NCBI GenBank assembly: GCA_002449845.1 | Contig: DJXW01000008.1 | Location: forward strand, 1-32,046 | Reading direction: 5' to 3' | Length of the DNA: 32,046 nucleotides | Source of the DNA: Prevotella sp. UBA6994 | Lineage (GTDB): Bacteria > Bacteroidota > Bacteroidia > Bacteroidales > Bacteroidaceae | Part shown: positions 6,106 through 14,048 of the stretch, in pieces | How positions within the stretch are numbered: position 1 is the first letter of the stretch | Layout of the letters: every line of letters begins with the position of its first letter | The notes under the pieces: generated by a model | Told to the model about the DNA's origin: nothing | Databases searched by the model: none | Seen by the model: only the letters and a program-made list of their open reading frames with translations | Program-made: the position numbers and the translations under genes

Positions 6106-7524
6106 ATGGGTGGCTTTTTTGGTACTATCTCTACTAAAGATTGTGTAAAGGATTTATTCTACGGTACAGATTACAACTCACATCTGGGCACCAAGCGCGC
6201 CGGTATGGTGACTTTCGACAAAGAACGAGGGTTCAATCGTTCCATCCATAGTCTCGAAAGAAATTATTTCCGCTCACGATTTGAAGACGAATTAGACAAC
6301 TTCTTTGGCAATCAAGGCATTGGCGTGATTAGCGACACGGACCCACAGCCTATCATCGTGAACTCACACTTAGGTAGGTACGCCGTGGTAACAGTGGCTA
6401 AAATTAATAACCTACGTGAGATAGCCGACGAACTTCTGCAAGAAAGGATGCACTTCAGCGAAATGTCTGCCAACAACATCAACCAAACGGAACTGGTGGC
6501 ACTGCTCATCAACATGGGTAATTCGTTCGTGGAAGGCATCAACCTGGTACACAAAAAGATAAAAGGCTCTTGTTCCATGCTTATCCTCACGGAAGACGGT
6601 ATCATCTGTGCCCGCGACTTCTTTGGACGCACACCTATCGTGATAGGACAGAAAGACGGAGCATTTGCCGCTTCGAGCGAAAGCACCTCTTTCCCCAACC
6701 TCGACTTCAAGGTGGTACGCGACGTAGGACCTGGTGAAATTGTGAAGTTAAAAGCTGACAGCTTAGAAATCATGCAACCACCCTCTCCACAAGAACAAAT
6801 CTGTTCGTTCTTATGGGTGTACTATGGATTCCCTGCCAGTGATTATGAAGGAATCAACGTGGAAATGGTACGCGAGAACAACGGAAAGAAGATGGGCGAG
6901 GAAGATGAGACGGTGGCAGACCTTGTCTGTGGCATTCCCGACTCTGGTGTGGGAATGGCACTGGGATATTCGGAAGGAAACCACATCCCATATAAACGAG
7001 CCGTGGTGAAATACACACCCACCTGGCCACGCAGCTTCACCCCAGGCACGCAAAAACGTCGCGACCTCGTGGCAAAGATGAAGCTCATACCCAACCCCGC
7101 CATACTGAAAGATCAACGCATCGTATTTTGCGACGACTCCATCGTAAGGGGAACACAACTTCGCGACAACGTAAGGATGTTCTTTGAATACGGAGCAAAG
7201 GAAGTGCATGTGCGCATCTCATGTCCACCATTGGTCTATGGCTGTCCTTTCATTGGTTTCACTGCCTCGAAGACAGACATGGAGCTGATTACCAGACAAG
7301 TGATCCGCGACTTTGAAGGTGACGAAAACGCCAATCTCGATAAATATGCCACAACCGACTCGCCCGAATACAATCGTATGGTAGAGGAAATTGGCAAGCG
7401 ATTAGGGCTCACATCGCTCAAGTTTAACAAGATAGAGACACTTATCGAGTCGATTGGCTTGCCTAAATGCAAAGTATGTACCCATTGTTTTGACGGCACA
7501 GGGTGTTGCCATTGCAAGAAATAA
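6106..7524 (+). CDS. PurF-like amidophosphoribosyltransferase paralogue lacking the catalytic Cys
   Basis: This 472-residue protein has the two-domain PurF layout: an N-terminal Ntn glutamine amidotransferase domain (about 1-230) and a C-terminal phosphoribosyltransferase domain with the PRPP loop VFCDDSIVRGTQ. True PurF begins Met-Cys-Gly, the Cys becoming the N-terminal nucleophile. Here the codons are ATG GGT GGC TTT TTT GGT, so residue 2 is Gly. The glutaminase nucleophile is therefore missing, although the fold looks intact. The C-terminus ends with a Cys-rich tail CKVCTHCFDGTGCCHCKK, which could bind metal. It may use free ammonia, act with another amidotransferase, or have a different role. 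A separate functional purF would be expected elsewhere. Confidence 0.85.
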   Translation: MGGFFGTISTKDCVKDLFYGTDYNSHLGTKRAGMVTFDKERGFNRSIHSLERNYFRSRFEDELDNFFGNQGIGVISDTDPQPIIVNSHLGRYAVVTVAKINNLREIADELLQERMHFSEMSANNINQTELVALLINMGNSFVEGINLVHKKIKGSCSMLILTEDGIICARDFFGRTPIVIGQKDGAFAASSESTSFPNLDFKVVRDVGPGEIVKLKADSLEIMQPPSPQEQICSFLWVYYGFPASDYEGINVEMVRENNGKKMGEEDETVADLVCGIPDSGVGMALGYSEGNHIPYKRAVVKYTPTWPRSFTPGTQKRRDLVAKMKLIPNPAILKDQRIVFCDDSIVRGTQLRDNVRMFFEYGAKEVHVRISCPPLVYGCPFIGFTASKTDMELITRQVIRDFEGDENANLDKYATTDSPEYNRMVEEIGKRLGLTSLKFNKIETLIESIGLPKCKVCTHCFDGTGCCHCKK

Positions 7525-7529
7525 AACAA

Positions 7530-7580
7530 ACGAAGGAGGAAGTAATGCACTTTGTGCTATTTAATTACTTCCTCCTTCGT
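7530..7580. terminator. long hairpin after the PurF-like gene
   Basis: There is a perfect 17-bp inverted repeat (7530-7546 and 7564-7580), with a nested GCAC-TTT-GTGC hairpin in the loop. It lies 5 bases past the stop codon and faces the rubredoxin gene on the other strand. There is no terminal T-run on the plus side. The arm text GAAGGAGGAAGTAATGC resembles the arms of the repeats at 30.8-32.0 kb. Confidence 0.6.
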
Positions 7581-7604
7581 CATTCTTGATTCCTACTTCA
7601 AAAA

Positions 7605-7763
7605 CTATTCTTCAGTAAAATCATCTTTTCCTACTCCACAGAGAGGACAAACCCAATCTTCTGGAATATCTTCAAAAGCCGTTCCTGGTTCAATTCCGTT
7701 ATCGGGATCTCCTACTTCTGGGTCATAAACGTAACCACAGACGCTACATACAAATTTTTTCAT
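7605..7763 (-). CDS. rubredoxin
   Basis: This 52-residue protein has the two CxxC knuckles that hold the single iron: CSVCGYVYDP (Cys6, Cys9) and CPLCGVGKDDF (Cys39, Cys42). It also has the family's typical linker GDPDNGIEPGTAFEDIPEDW. Length and motifs are canonical. It is a cytosolic one-electron carrier, in anaerobes usually serving peroxide/superoxide reduction. The gene lies 53 bases downstream of the GT9 gene on the same strand and may be its last cistron, though a functional link is not evident. Confidence 0.95.
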   Translation of the reverse strand: MKKFVCSVCGYVYDPEVGDPDNGIEPGTAFEDIPEDWVCPLCGVGKDDFTEE

Positions 7764-7816
7764 AATTGTTTTTGTTTACACATTAATAATATTATTAAAC
7801 ACTATATTCCCTTATT

Positions 7817-8869
7817 CTACTTGGCTGCCAATATAGCCTCTACCTTATCGACAATCCATTGAGGTTGTATTTGTCCCATACAGGCAATGTCTCCACGTTC
7901 GCACTTCTTCTTACCATAAACGGAACAAGGGCGACAAGGCAAGTCTGCCTGCACCGCATTATCGAGGCTTTGATTCCATCCCAAGAATCCTGCGTATGGA
8001 TGAGTGGCTCCCCAAACACTGACCACAGGTATGTTGACCAACGAGGCAAGGTGCATGTTGGCACTATCCATGCTAACCATCAAATCAAGATGGCTCATGA
8101 GAATCAATTCCTTCTCTATGTTGCCCAACTTGTCTGAGGCGTTAGTACAACAAGCATACTTTTCCTCCCACTTATTCAACACATACTTTTCCGCATCATT
8201 ACCGCCAAAGAGAAATATCCTGCACGACGGGTGTTTCTTCATGAGCATCGTGATAACCTCCTCCATCTTGTCTAACGGATAAACCTTGTTAGGATGAGCG
8301 GCAAACGGAGCAATACCTATCCACTGCTGGAATTTCTTACGCTCACCAATCTCTGAGGCTAAAAGATGTAAGTTGCCCCCTTCACGTGGAAAGATGGAAG
8401 TGAAATCCAACTGAATGGGATAGCCCAACTTGGCAAATACATCGGCATAATTTTGAAAGGCAGTAGGCAACTGCACCAATTGCTTGTTGTTTTTTGCCGT
8501 AAGCATTCTCTTTTCTCGGTGATGCTTATTGACGTGAGCCACCTTGTGCATACCAAGATTAAACCTTAACCTAAGATATTTAGACCTTAATATATCATGA
8601 AGATCTGCTATTTCCGTAAAGTTCTTAGCCATGAGCCTACGATAGAGAGCATTAAGCCCCTTAACGCCACGATACTCACCCTTGACATCAGCCTCCATAA
8701 ACCCAACGTTGGGAGCTAAGTTGTCAAAGAAGCAACGTGCGAAAGGCCTGCTCAGCACCGTAATCCTAAGATGTGGATATTGCATTGCCAATGAATAGAC
8801 CACAGGGACGGTCATGGCAATGTCTCCAATAGCAGAAAATCGGATGATTAATATATGGTCAGTTTTCAT
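7817..8869 (-). CDS. glycosyltransferase family 9 (heptosyltransferase-like)
   Basis: This 350-residue protein has the GT9 fold. The N-terminal motif ILIIRFSAIGDIAMTVPVVYSL is the heptosyltransferase signature with its catalytic Asp, and the C-terminal half has GIAPFAAHPNKVYPLD, IFLFGGNDAE and the nucleotide-sugar region MSMDSANMHLASLVNIPVV-like near residues 265-285. Such enzymes add sugars to the lipopolysaccharide or lipooligosaccharide core at the inner membrane. Its ATG overlaps the stop of the DUF4254 gene by 4 bases (ATGA), indicating translational coupling. The exact sugar donor cannot be told from sequence alone. Confidence 0.9.
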   Translation of the reverse strand: MKTDHILIIRFSAIGDIAMTVPVVYSLAMQYPHLRITVLSRPFARCFFDNLAPNVGFMEADVKGEYRGVKGLNALYRRLMAKNFTEIADLHDILRSKYLRLRFNLGMHKVAHVNKHHREKRMLTAKNNKQLVQLPTAFQNYADVFAKLGYPIQLDFTSIFPREGGNLHLLASEIGERKKFQQWIGIAPFAAHPNKVYPLDKMEEVITMLMKKHPSCRIFLFGGNDAEKYVLNKWEEKYACCTNASDKLGNIEKELILMSHLDLMVSMDSANMHLASLVNIPVVSVWGATHPYAGFLGWNQSLDNAVQADLPCRPCSVYGKKKCERGDIACMGQIQPQWIVDKVEAILAAK

Positions 8870-9468
8870 TTCTTATAGAAGATAGGGTTAGTAGATGGGT
8901 CATTGTACATTTTCATCTGTCTATACACCTTCATATATTTGCGCCCAGCCTCAATGTCGTCCAGCAACTGGTCGATGGCGGTTGACAGGTCCACTTGCTG
9001 TTCAAGCAACACGTTGAGCTTGCGTTGGCACTTTTCACGATGTTCCTCGGAAGCATCTTGACGCTCTACTTGCTCACGCATGTGATAAATTTTGAGAGCA
9101 AGGATAGACAGCCGGTCGATAGCCCAAGCAGGACTCTCGGTGTTGATACGTGCATCTGGCAAAGGCGTGACATCGCTATATTTATGTCTGAAATAACTAT
9201 CTATCTGCTCTACCAAATCGGTACGATCTTGGTTAGACCTGTCTATTCTCCTTTTCAGTTGCAAAGCCTCTATGGGGTCGATGTGCGGATCACGGATAAT
9301 ATCCTCGTAATGCCACTGCACGGTATCAATCCAACACTTCAGATACAGTCGATTCTCAATGGAATCCCTGTCGTATGGATTGCTTATTGGCGTGTCGATA
9401 TTATCTGTTAAATGATAATCAGCAATAACTTTGTTGAATATTTGATTGCAGTCTTCAGTAAATGACAT
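8866..9468 (-). CDS. DUF4254 family protein
   Basis: I set the start at MSFTEDCNQIF, which gives 200 residues, because the consensus promoter at 9493-9523 places the transcript start only a few bases upstream of the longer frame's first codons (Met at 9504 lies inside the promoter). The protein is all-helical and charged, with the conserved RxSIENRLYLKCWIDTVQWHYEDIIRDP region. It matches DUF4254, which in Bacteroidetes is found next to GT9 glycosyltransferases, as here. Its role is unknown, but the coupling suggests a part in cell-surface glycan assembly. Confidence 0.85.
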   Translation of the reverse strand: MSFTEDCNQIFNKVIADYHLTDNIDTPISNPYDRDSIENRLYLKCWIDTVQWHYEDIIRDPHIDPIEALQLKRRIDRSNQDRTDLVEQIDSYFRHKYSDVTPLPDARINTESPAWAIDRLSILALKIYHMREQVERQDASEEHREKCQRKLNVLLEQQVDLSTAIDQLLDDIEAGRKYMKVYRQMKMYNDPSTNPIFYKK

Positions 9469-9492
9469 TAGGTTATATTTTTTATGAACATG

Positions 9493-9523
9493 CAAATATA
9501 GCATTAATTTTCAAAACTAACAA
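9493..9523 (-). promoter_or_regulatory. promoter of the DUF4254-GT9 operon
   Basis: On the minus strand TTG (9521-9523) lies 20 bases before TATATTTG (9493-9500), a consensus Bacteroidetes promoter. The start would fall near 9486, leaving a short leader to the ATG at 9468. Confidence 0.65.
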
Positions 9524-9614
9524 CTATTTACTACAAATAAAAGCTAAAAGGGCGTATTTTTCTGCACATGTTGCGTATGTTTGTGCAACCCAACTATCAT
9601 TTTCCTTGAAAATA

Positions 9615-9646
9615 TTTGCTCAATTGAATAAAAATTGTTTCCTTTG
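9615..9646 (+). promoter_or_regulatory. promoter of the acpP-fabF-rnc operon
   Basis: TTTG (9615-9618) is followed after 20 bases by TTCCTTTG (9639-9646), one mismatch from TAnnTTTG. The leader to acpP would be about 80 bases. Confidence 0.6.
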
Positions 9647-9734
9647 CACCCGATTTTTATCCCCAACAGGATTTTTACGTCTAATAAGGATAGCAAATTG
9701 AATTAATTATAAACATTTAAAAAAGAAAAAGATT

Positions 9735-9971
9735 ATGTCAGAAATTGAAAGCAAAGTAAAGGCCATTATCGTAGACAAACTCGGTGTAGACGAAGCAGAG
9801 GTTAAACCAGAAGCAAGTTTCACCAATGACCTTGGTGCTGACTCTCTGGATACAGTAGAGCTGATTATGGAATTCGAGAAGGAATTTGGTATTTCCATTC
9901 CTGATGACAAGGCAGAAAAGATTGCCACTGTAGGTGATGCTATCAGCTATATTGAAGAGAACGCAAAATAA
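9735..9971 (+). CDS. acpP: acyl carrier protein
   Basis: This 78-residue acidic protein carries the 4'-phosphopantetheine attachment motif GADSLDTVEL with Ser37. It carries growing acyl chains in type II fatty acid synthesis. The length and sequence (MSEIESKVKAIIVDKLGVDE) are typical. It leads an operon with fabF and rnc, the classic bacterial arrangement. A terminator-like hairpin (9993-10062) between it and fabF would let acpP be made in excess. Confidence 0.97.
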   Translation: MSEIESKVKAIIVDKLGVDEAEVKPEASFTNDLGADSLDTVELIMEFEKEFGISIPDDKAEKIATVGDAISYIEENAK

Positions 9972-9992
9972 TTTTTGAGATTCTGAGTTTTT

Positions 9993-10062
9993 GAGTTTTT
10001 GAGTTTTTTGAGCCCCATGGATTCATAATGGCAACTCAAGAACTTAAAAACTCTATTTTTTT
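9993..10062 (+). terminator. leaky terminator/attenuator between acpP and fabF
   Basis: GAGTTTTTGAGTTTTTTGAG (9993-10012) pairs imperfectly with CTCAAGAACTTAAAAACTC (10035-10053), and a T-run (10056-10062) follows at once, as in an intrinsic terminator. The left arm is part of a small tandem array of TTTTTGAG units starting at 9972. It ends 13 bases before the fabF ATG, so it would reduce readthrough from acpP into fabF. Confidence 0.55.
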
Positions 10063-10075
10063 TAAACAAACTTAC

Positions 10076-11338
10076 ATGGAGTTAAAAAGAGTAGTAGTAA
10101 CAGGTCTTGGTGCTGTGTCGCCTTTAGGAAATTCTGCACAAGAAACGTGGGAAAACATGCTCAAGGGCGTGAGTGGTGCTGGACCTATTACCCGTTTTGA
10201 CAGTTCCAAATGCAAGACTCACTTCGCTTGTGAAGTGAAGGACTTAGACATCAACCAATACATAGACCGCAAGGATGCTCGCAAAATAGATCGTTATACG
10301 CAGTTGGCAATGGTATCAGCCATTCAAGCCGTTGCGGACAGCGAGATGGATTTGGAGAAGGTGAACAAGAACCGTATCGGCGTGGTTTATGGAGTAGGAA
10401 TCGGAGGTATTCGTTCTTTCGAGGATGAAGTGACCTATTATGGTCAGCATATTGAGGACGGTCCTAAGTTCAGTCCTTTCTTCATTCCTAAAATCATTGC
10501 CGACATTGCCTCTGGCCATATTTCCATTCATTTTGGTTTTCATGGACCTAACTACGCAACGGTTTCTGCATGTGCATCTTCAAGCAATGCCATTGCCGAC
10601 GCATTCAACCTCATTCGCTTGGGTAAAGCAGACGCAATCCTGGCAGGTGGAGCAGAGAGTGCCATTTGCATGAGTGGTGTAGGTGGATTCAATGCCATGA
10701 AAGCATTGTCAACTCGCAACGATGATCCCAAGACTGCTTCACGTCCATTCAGCAATAGTCGTGATGGATTTGTGATGGCAGAAGGTGCAGGATGCTTGAT
10801 ACTTGAAGAACTGGAACATGCCAAAGCTCGTGGTGCAAAGATCTACGCTGAAATGGTGGGTGAAGGTGAGAGCGGAGACGCTTATCACATCACAGCTTCT
10901 CACCCAGAAGGTCTTGGAGCTAAGCTCGTGATGGAAGCAGCCCTCGAAGATGCGGGATTAAAGCCAGAAGACATTGACTACATCAACGTGCATGGAACAT
11001 CCACTCACGTAGGTGACCTCTCTGAGGTGAAAGCTATCAAGGAAGTATTTGGAGATGCTGCATACAAGTTGAATATCAGTTCTACCAAGTCAATGACAGG
11101 TCACTTGTTAGGTGCTGCCGGTGCCATTGAGGCTATGGCTTGCTTGCTTGCTGTCAAGAATGACATCGTTCCACCAACCATCAATCACCAAGAAGATGAC
11201 TTAGACCCTGAAATTGATTACAAGTTAAATTTCACATTCAATCAAGCACAAAAGCGCGAAGTGCGCGCAGCCATCAGCAACACGTTTGGTTTTGGTGGTC
11301 ACAACGCTTGTGTAGTTTTCAAAAAATATGCTGAATAA
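10076..11338 (+). CDS. fabF: beta-ketoacyl-ACP synthase II
   Basis: This 420-residue condensing enzyme elongates acyl-ACP with malonyl-ACP. I set the start at MELKRVVVTGLG, the usual FabF N-terminus; the earlier Met at 10028 would place 16 extra residues on the terminator arm. The catalytic triad is visible: Cys166 (VSACASSS), His306 (NVHGTST) and His343 (SMTGHLLGAAG). The C-terminal NTFGFGGHNA motif is intact. It overlaps rnc by 11 bases, which suggests coupled translation. No anomalies were seen. Confidence 0.96.
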   Translation: MELKRVVVTGLGAVSPLGNSAQETWENMLKGVSGAGPITRFDSSKCKTHFACEVKDLDINQYIDRKDARKIDRYTQLAMVSAIQAVADSEMDLEKVNKNRIGVVYGVGIGGIRSFEDEVTYYGQHIEDGPKFSPFFIPKIIADIASGHISIHFGFHGPNYATVSACASSSNAIADAFNLIRLGKADAILAGGAESAICMSGVGGFNAMKALSTRNDDPKTASRPFSNSRDGFVMAEGAGCLILEELEHAKARGAKIYAEMVGEGESGDAYHITASHPEGLGAKLVMEAALEDAGLKPEDIDYINVHGTSTHVGDLSEVKAIKEVFGDAAYKLNISSTKSMTGHLLGAAGAIEAMACLLAVKNDIVPPTINHQEDDLDPEIDYKLNFTFNQAQKREVRAAISNTFGFGGHNACVVFKKYAE

Positions 11339-12407
11339 CATCTTAGATAGAATAAAGCTCCCTTTCAGAAAGGAAAAGGAGCTTTATTTATCTTTATATA
11401 ACATACTTGGATTCTATCCCCACAACATAGAGCATTACAAGATGGCATTGCTCCACAAAAGCATTGCCAAAAGAACCTCCAAGGGAAAACCTATTAACAA
11501 CGAGAGATTGGAGTTTCTCGGAGATGCTGTTCTTGGCAGTGTGGTAGGAGACATTGTATATCAGCATTTTCCTGGCAAGAGAGAGGGATTCTTGACCAAT
11601 GCAAGAAGCAAAATCGTACAACGAGAAACGCTTAATAAGTTGGCACGTGAGATTGGTCTCGACAAACTTCTCTTGTCTAACACCTTCAATTCTTCACACA
11701 ATAGTTATATAGATGGCAACGCCTTTGAAGCGCTCATCGGTGCCATTTACTTAGACAGAGGTTACGACACCTGCATGAAATTCATAGAAAAGCGCATCTT
11801 GAATAAGATTATTAACATAGACAAGATAGCTTATAAGTTGGTGAATTTCAAGAGCAGACTTATAGAATGGTGTCAAAAAAACAAAGTTGTCATTGAATAT
11901 AGGCTATTGAAGCAAGGGAAAGATGCCAATGGCAATCCTTTCTTCAACTATCAAGTGTTTATAGAAGACATTGAGGGTTGCTATGCCACGGGCTTCACCA
12001 AAAAGGAAAGCCAGCAAAGAGCTTCTCAACTCACCTTGGCTCTATTGCGCCAAAAACCTCAACTGATAGACGAGATACTCTCCATCAAGTCAGAAAGAAC
12101 CAAGATGGAGGAAAACTTGTTGATGGCATTACCCTCTGCAGAGGATCAAGACGAACTCTTCAATAAGATTGAAGCCAAGAAGGAAGAAAACCCTGCCGAA
12201 AAAAGCCAAGAACATGATGATTCCGTTGTCATGGAATCCATTCAAAACAAGCTGAAAAAGAATGGCTCATTCAAGTATTTCAAGCCATATTATGAAGAAG
12301 AAAGGGATTCTACCGAAAAGGAAATGGCACAAAAAACAAAAGAGTCTATCATACAAGCAGCTGAAGATGCGGCTTTCACGGAGTCAGAAGAAAGTGAAAA
12401 AAATTGA
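11328..12407 (+). CDS. rnc: ribonuclease III with a long C-terminal extension
   Basis: This 359-residue protein has an N-terminal RNase III domain with the signature NERLEFLGDAVLG (residues 58-70, catalytic Glu62 and Asp66) and a second acidic motif GNAFEALIGAIYLD. A double-stranded-RNA-binding domain follows (about 175-245). About 110 further residues are acidic/lysine-rich and low in order. Typical RNase III is about 220-250 residues, so the tail is an addition. It cleaves dsRNA in rRNA and mRNA processing. Its ATG lies inside the end of fabF. A hairpin covers its first codons (11351-11388). Confidence 0.93.
   Translation: MLNNILDRIKLPFRKEKELYLSLYNILGFYPHNIEHYKMALLHKSIAKRTSKGKPINNERLEFLGDAVLGSVVGDIVYQHFPGKREGFLTNARSKIVQRETLNKLAREIGLDKLLLSNTFNSSHNSYIDGNAFEALIGAIYLDRGYDTCMKFIEKRILNKIINIDKIAYKLVNFKSRLIEWCQKNKVVIEYRLLKQGKDANGNPFFNYQVFIEDIEGCYATGFTKKESQQRASQLTLALLRQKPQLIDEILSIKSERTKMEENLLMALPSAEDQDELFNKIEAKKEENPAEKSQEHDDSVVMESIQNKLKKNGSFKYFKPYYEEERDSTEKEMAQKTKESIIQAAEDAAFTESEESEKN
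11351..11388 (+). other. stem-loop within the first codons of rnc
   Basis: AATAAAGCTCC (11351-11361) pairs perfectly with GGAGCTTTATT (11378-11388), with an inner CTTT-CAG-AAAG stem. It starts 13 bases after the fabF stop. In coding sequence this may be chance, a weak terminator for fabF, or an RNase III cleavage site for autoregulation. Confidence 0.4.
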
Positions 12408-12412
12408 TTTTT

Positions 12413-12444
12413 TTTGGATTTGTCCTTGATTTGCACTACCTTTG
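12413..12444 (+). promoter_or_regulatory. promoter of the GH3-family gene
   Basis: TTTG (12413-12416) is 20 bases before TACCTTTG (12437-12444), a full consensus match. It starts 6 bases after the rnc stop and gives a short leader to the ATG at 12469. Confidence 0.75.
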
Positions 12445-12468
12445 CACTTCAATTAGAAGGACAAACAA

Positions 12469-13980
12469 ATGAACATCACCAATATTGCCAATAAATTATT
12501 CTTTGCGTCTCGACAAAAACACATCATTACGCAATATGAAAATGATGCGGAGGGTCTTCAACAAAGAGTCTTCAAGCGTCTCATAGAAAATGGTCAACTT
12601 ACCGAATACGGAAAGAACCACCATTTTAACACAATACAACACTACGAAGACTTTGCCAATAACGTTCCCGTCAATACCTACGAAGAACTGAAAGGATTTA
12701 TTGACAGGATGAGACACGGTGAATCGAACGTGCTTTGGCCTGGTACTGTGAAATGGTATGCAAAATCTTCAGGAACCACCAACGACAAGAGTAAGTTTAT
12801 CCCAGTTTCTTCTGATGGTCTAAAAAGAATACATTATGCCGGAGGGTCCGACTCTGTGGCATTGTACTTTTACAACAATCCCAACAGCAGGCTATTTGAC
12901 GGGAAGAGCCTCATCCTTGGCGGAAGCCACTCCCCTAACTATAACCTTCCCCACAGCCTTGTGGGAGACCTAAGTGCCATATTGATAGAAAACATCAATC
13001 CACTTGTAAACCTGATGCGAGTACCCAATAAGGAAACGGCACTTATCAGCGACTTTGAAGTGAAACGCGACAAGATAGCAAGGGAAACCATGAACAAGAA
13101 TGTGGTAAGTATTTCTGGTGTTCCTTCTTGGATGTTGTCAGTATTGGTTAGGATACTGGAAATCTCTGGCAAAAAATACTTGGATGAAGTATGGCCCAAC
13201 TTAGAGGTGTTCTTTCATGGTGGCATTTCCTTCTTACCTTATCGCTCGCAATACCTGAGCCTCATCAGAAGCGACCGTATGCATTACATGGAAACATACA
13301 ATGCCAGCGAAGGTTTCTTCGGAATACAGAATGACCTCAACGACCATTCTATGTTGTTGATGATTGATTACGACGTGTTCTACGAGTTTATTCCCATGGA
13401 CGAAATCGAAAAGGAAAATCCACAAGTGGTTCCTCTCAGTGGAGTGGAAATCGGAAAGAATTACGCAATGATCATCAGTACATCATGCGGACTTTGGAGA
13501 TATATGATAGGCGACACCGTTTCGTTCACCAGCTTGAAACCCTATAAGTTTGTCATCACTGGACGCACGAAATACTTCATCAACGCATTTGGCGAAGAGC
13601 TAATCATGGATAATGCCGAGAAAGCTTTGGCTTATGTTTGTGAAAAGACTCATTCTGAGGTGTTGGAATATTCTGCTGCTCCCGTGTTTATGGATAATCA
13701 AGGAAAGTGCAGACATCAATGGCTGATAGAGTTTTCACATGAGCCAGAAGACTTGAATGAATTTGCCAAGCTGCTCGACACGAAGTTGCAAGAACTGAAC
13801 AGCGACTATGAGGCAAAGCGCTTTCACGACATTACCCTGCAACACCTCGAAATCATCAAGGCACGCAAGAATCTCTTCAATGACTGGCTTAAATCTAAAG
13901 GCAAGTTAGGAGGGCAACATAAAGTGCCACGATTGTCAAACAATCGTAAAAACATCGAGGAAATGCTTAACATGAACTAA
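12469..13980 (+). CDS. GH3 auxin-responsive promoter family protein (acyl-adenylating-like)
   Basis: This 503-residue protein matches the bacterial GH3 family. It has the phosphate-binding loop YAKSSGTTNDKSKFIP (about 98-113), the motif HYMETYNASEGFFGIQ and the adenylate-binding region LWRYMIGDTVSF, and ITGRTKYFINAFGEELI at the domain boundary. Plant relatives join amino acids to acyl acids through adenylation. The substrate in Bacteroidetes is unknown. It is followed by the Big_5 lipoprotein gene 68 bases later. Confidence 0.9.
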   Translation: MNITNIANKLFFASRQKHIITQYENDAEGLQQRVFKRLIENGQLTEYGKNHHFNTIQHYEDFANNVPVNTYEELKGFIDRMRHGESNVLWPGTVKWYAKSSGTTNDKSKFIPVSSDGLKRIHYAGGSDSVALYFYNNPNSRLFDGKSLILGGSHSPNYNLPHSLVGDLSAILIENINPLVNLMRVPNKETALISDFEVKRDKIARETMNKNVVSISGVPSWMLSVLVRILEISGKKYLDEVWPNLEVFFHGGISFLPYRSQYLSLIRSDRMHYMETYNASEGFFGIQNDLNDHSMLLMIDYDVFYEFIPMDEIEKENPQVVPLSGVEIGKNYAMIISTSCGLWRYMIGDTVSFTSLKPYKFVITGRTKYFINAFGEELIMDNAEKALAYVCEKTHSEVLEYSAAPVFMDNQGKCRHQWLIEFSHEPEDLNEFAKLLDTKLQELNSDYEAKRFHDITLQHLEIIKARKNLFNDWLKSKGKLGGQHKVPRLSNNRKNIEEMLNMN

Positions 13981-14048
13981 ATTTGAGTTAATTTACATCA
14001 ACAAGTATAAGAACTTATAGGAGATTCCGTTATTTAAACGTGAATAAA

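Noticed and set aside
6811..7209. 132-codon minus-strand frame inside the PurF-like gene
   Set aside because: It is a shadow of the coding strand with no recognisable domain.
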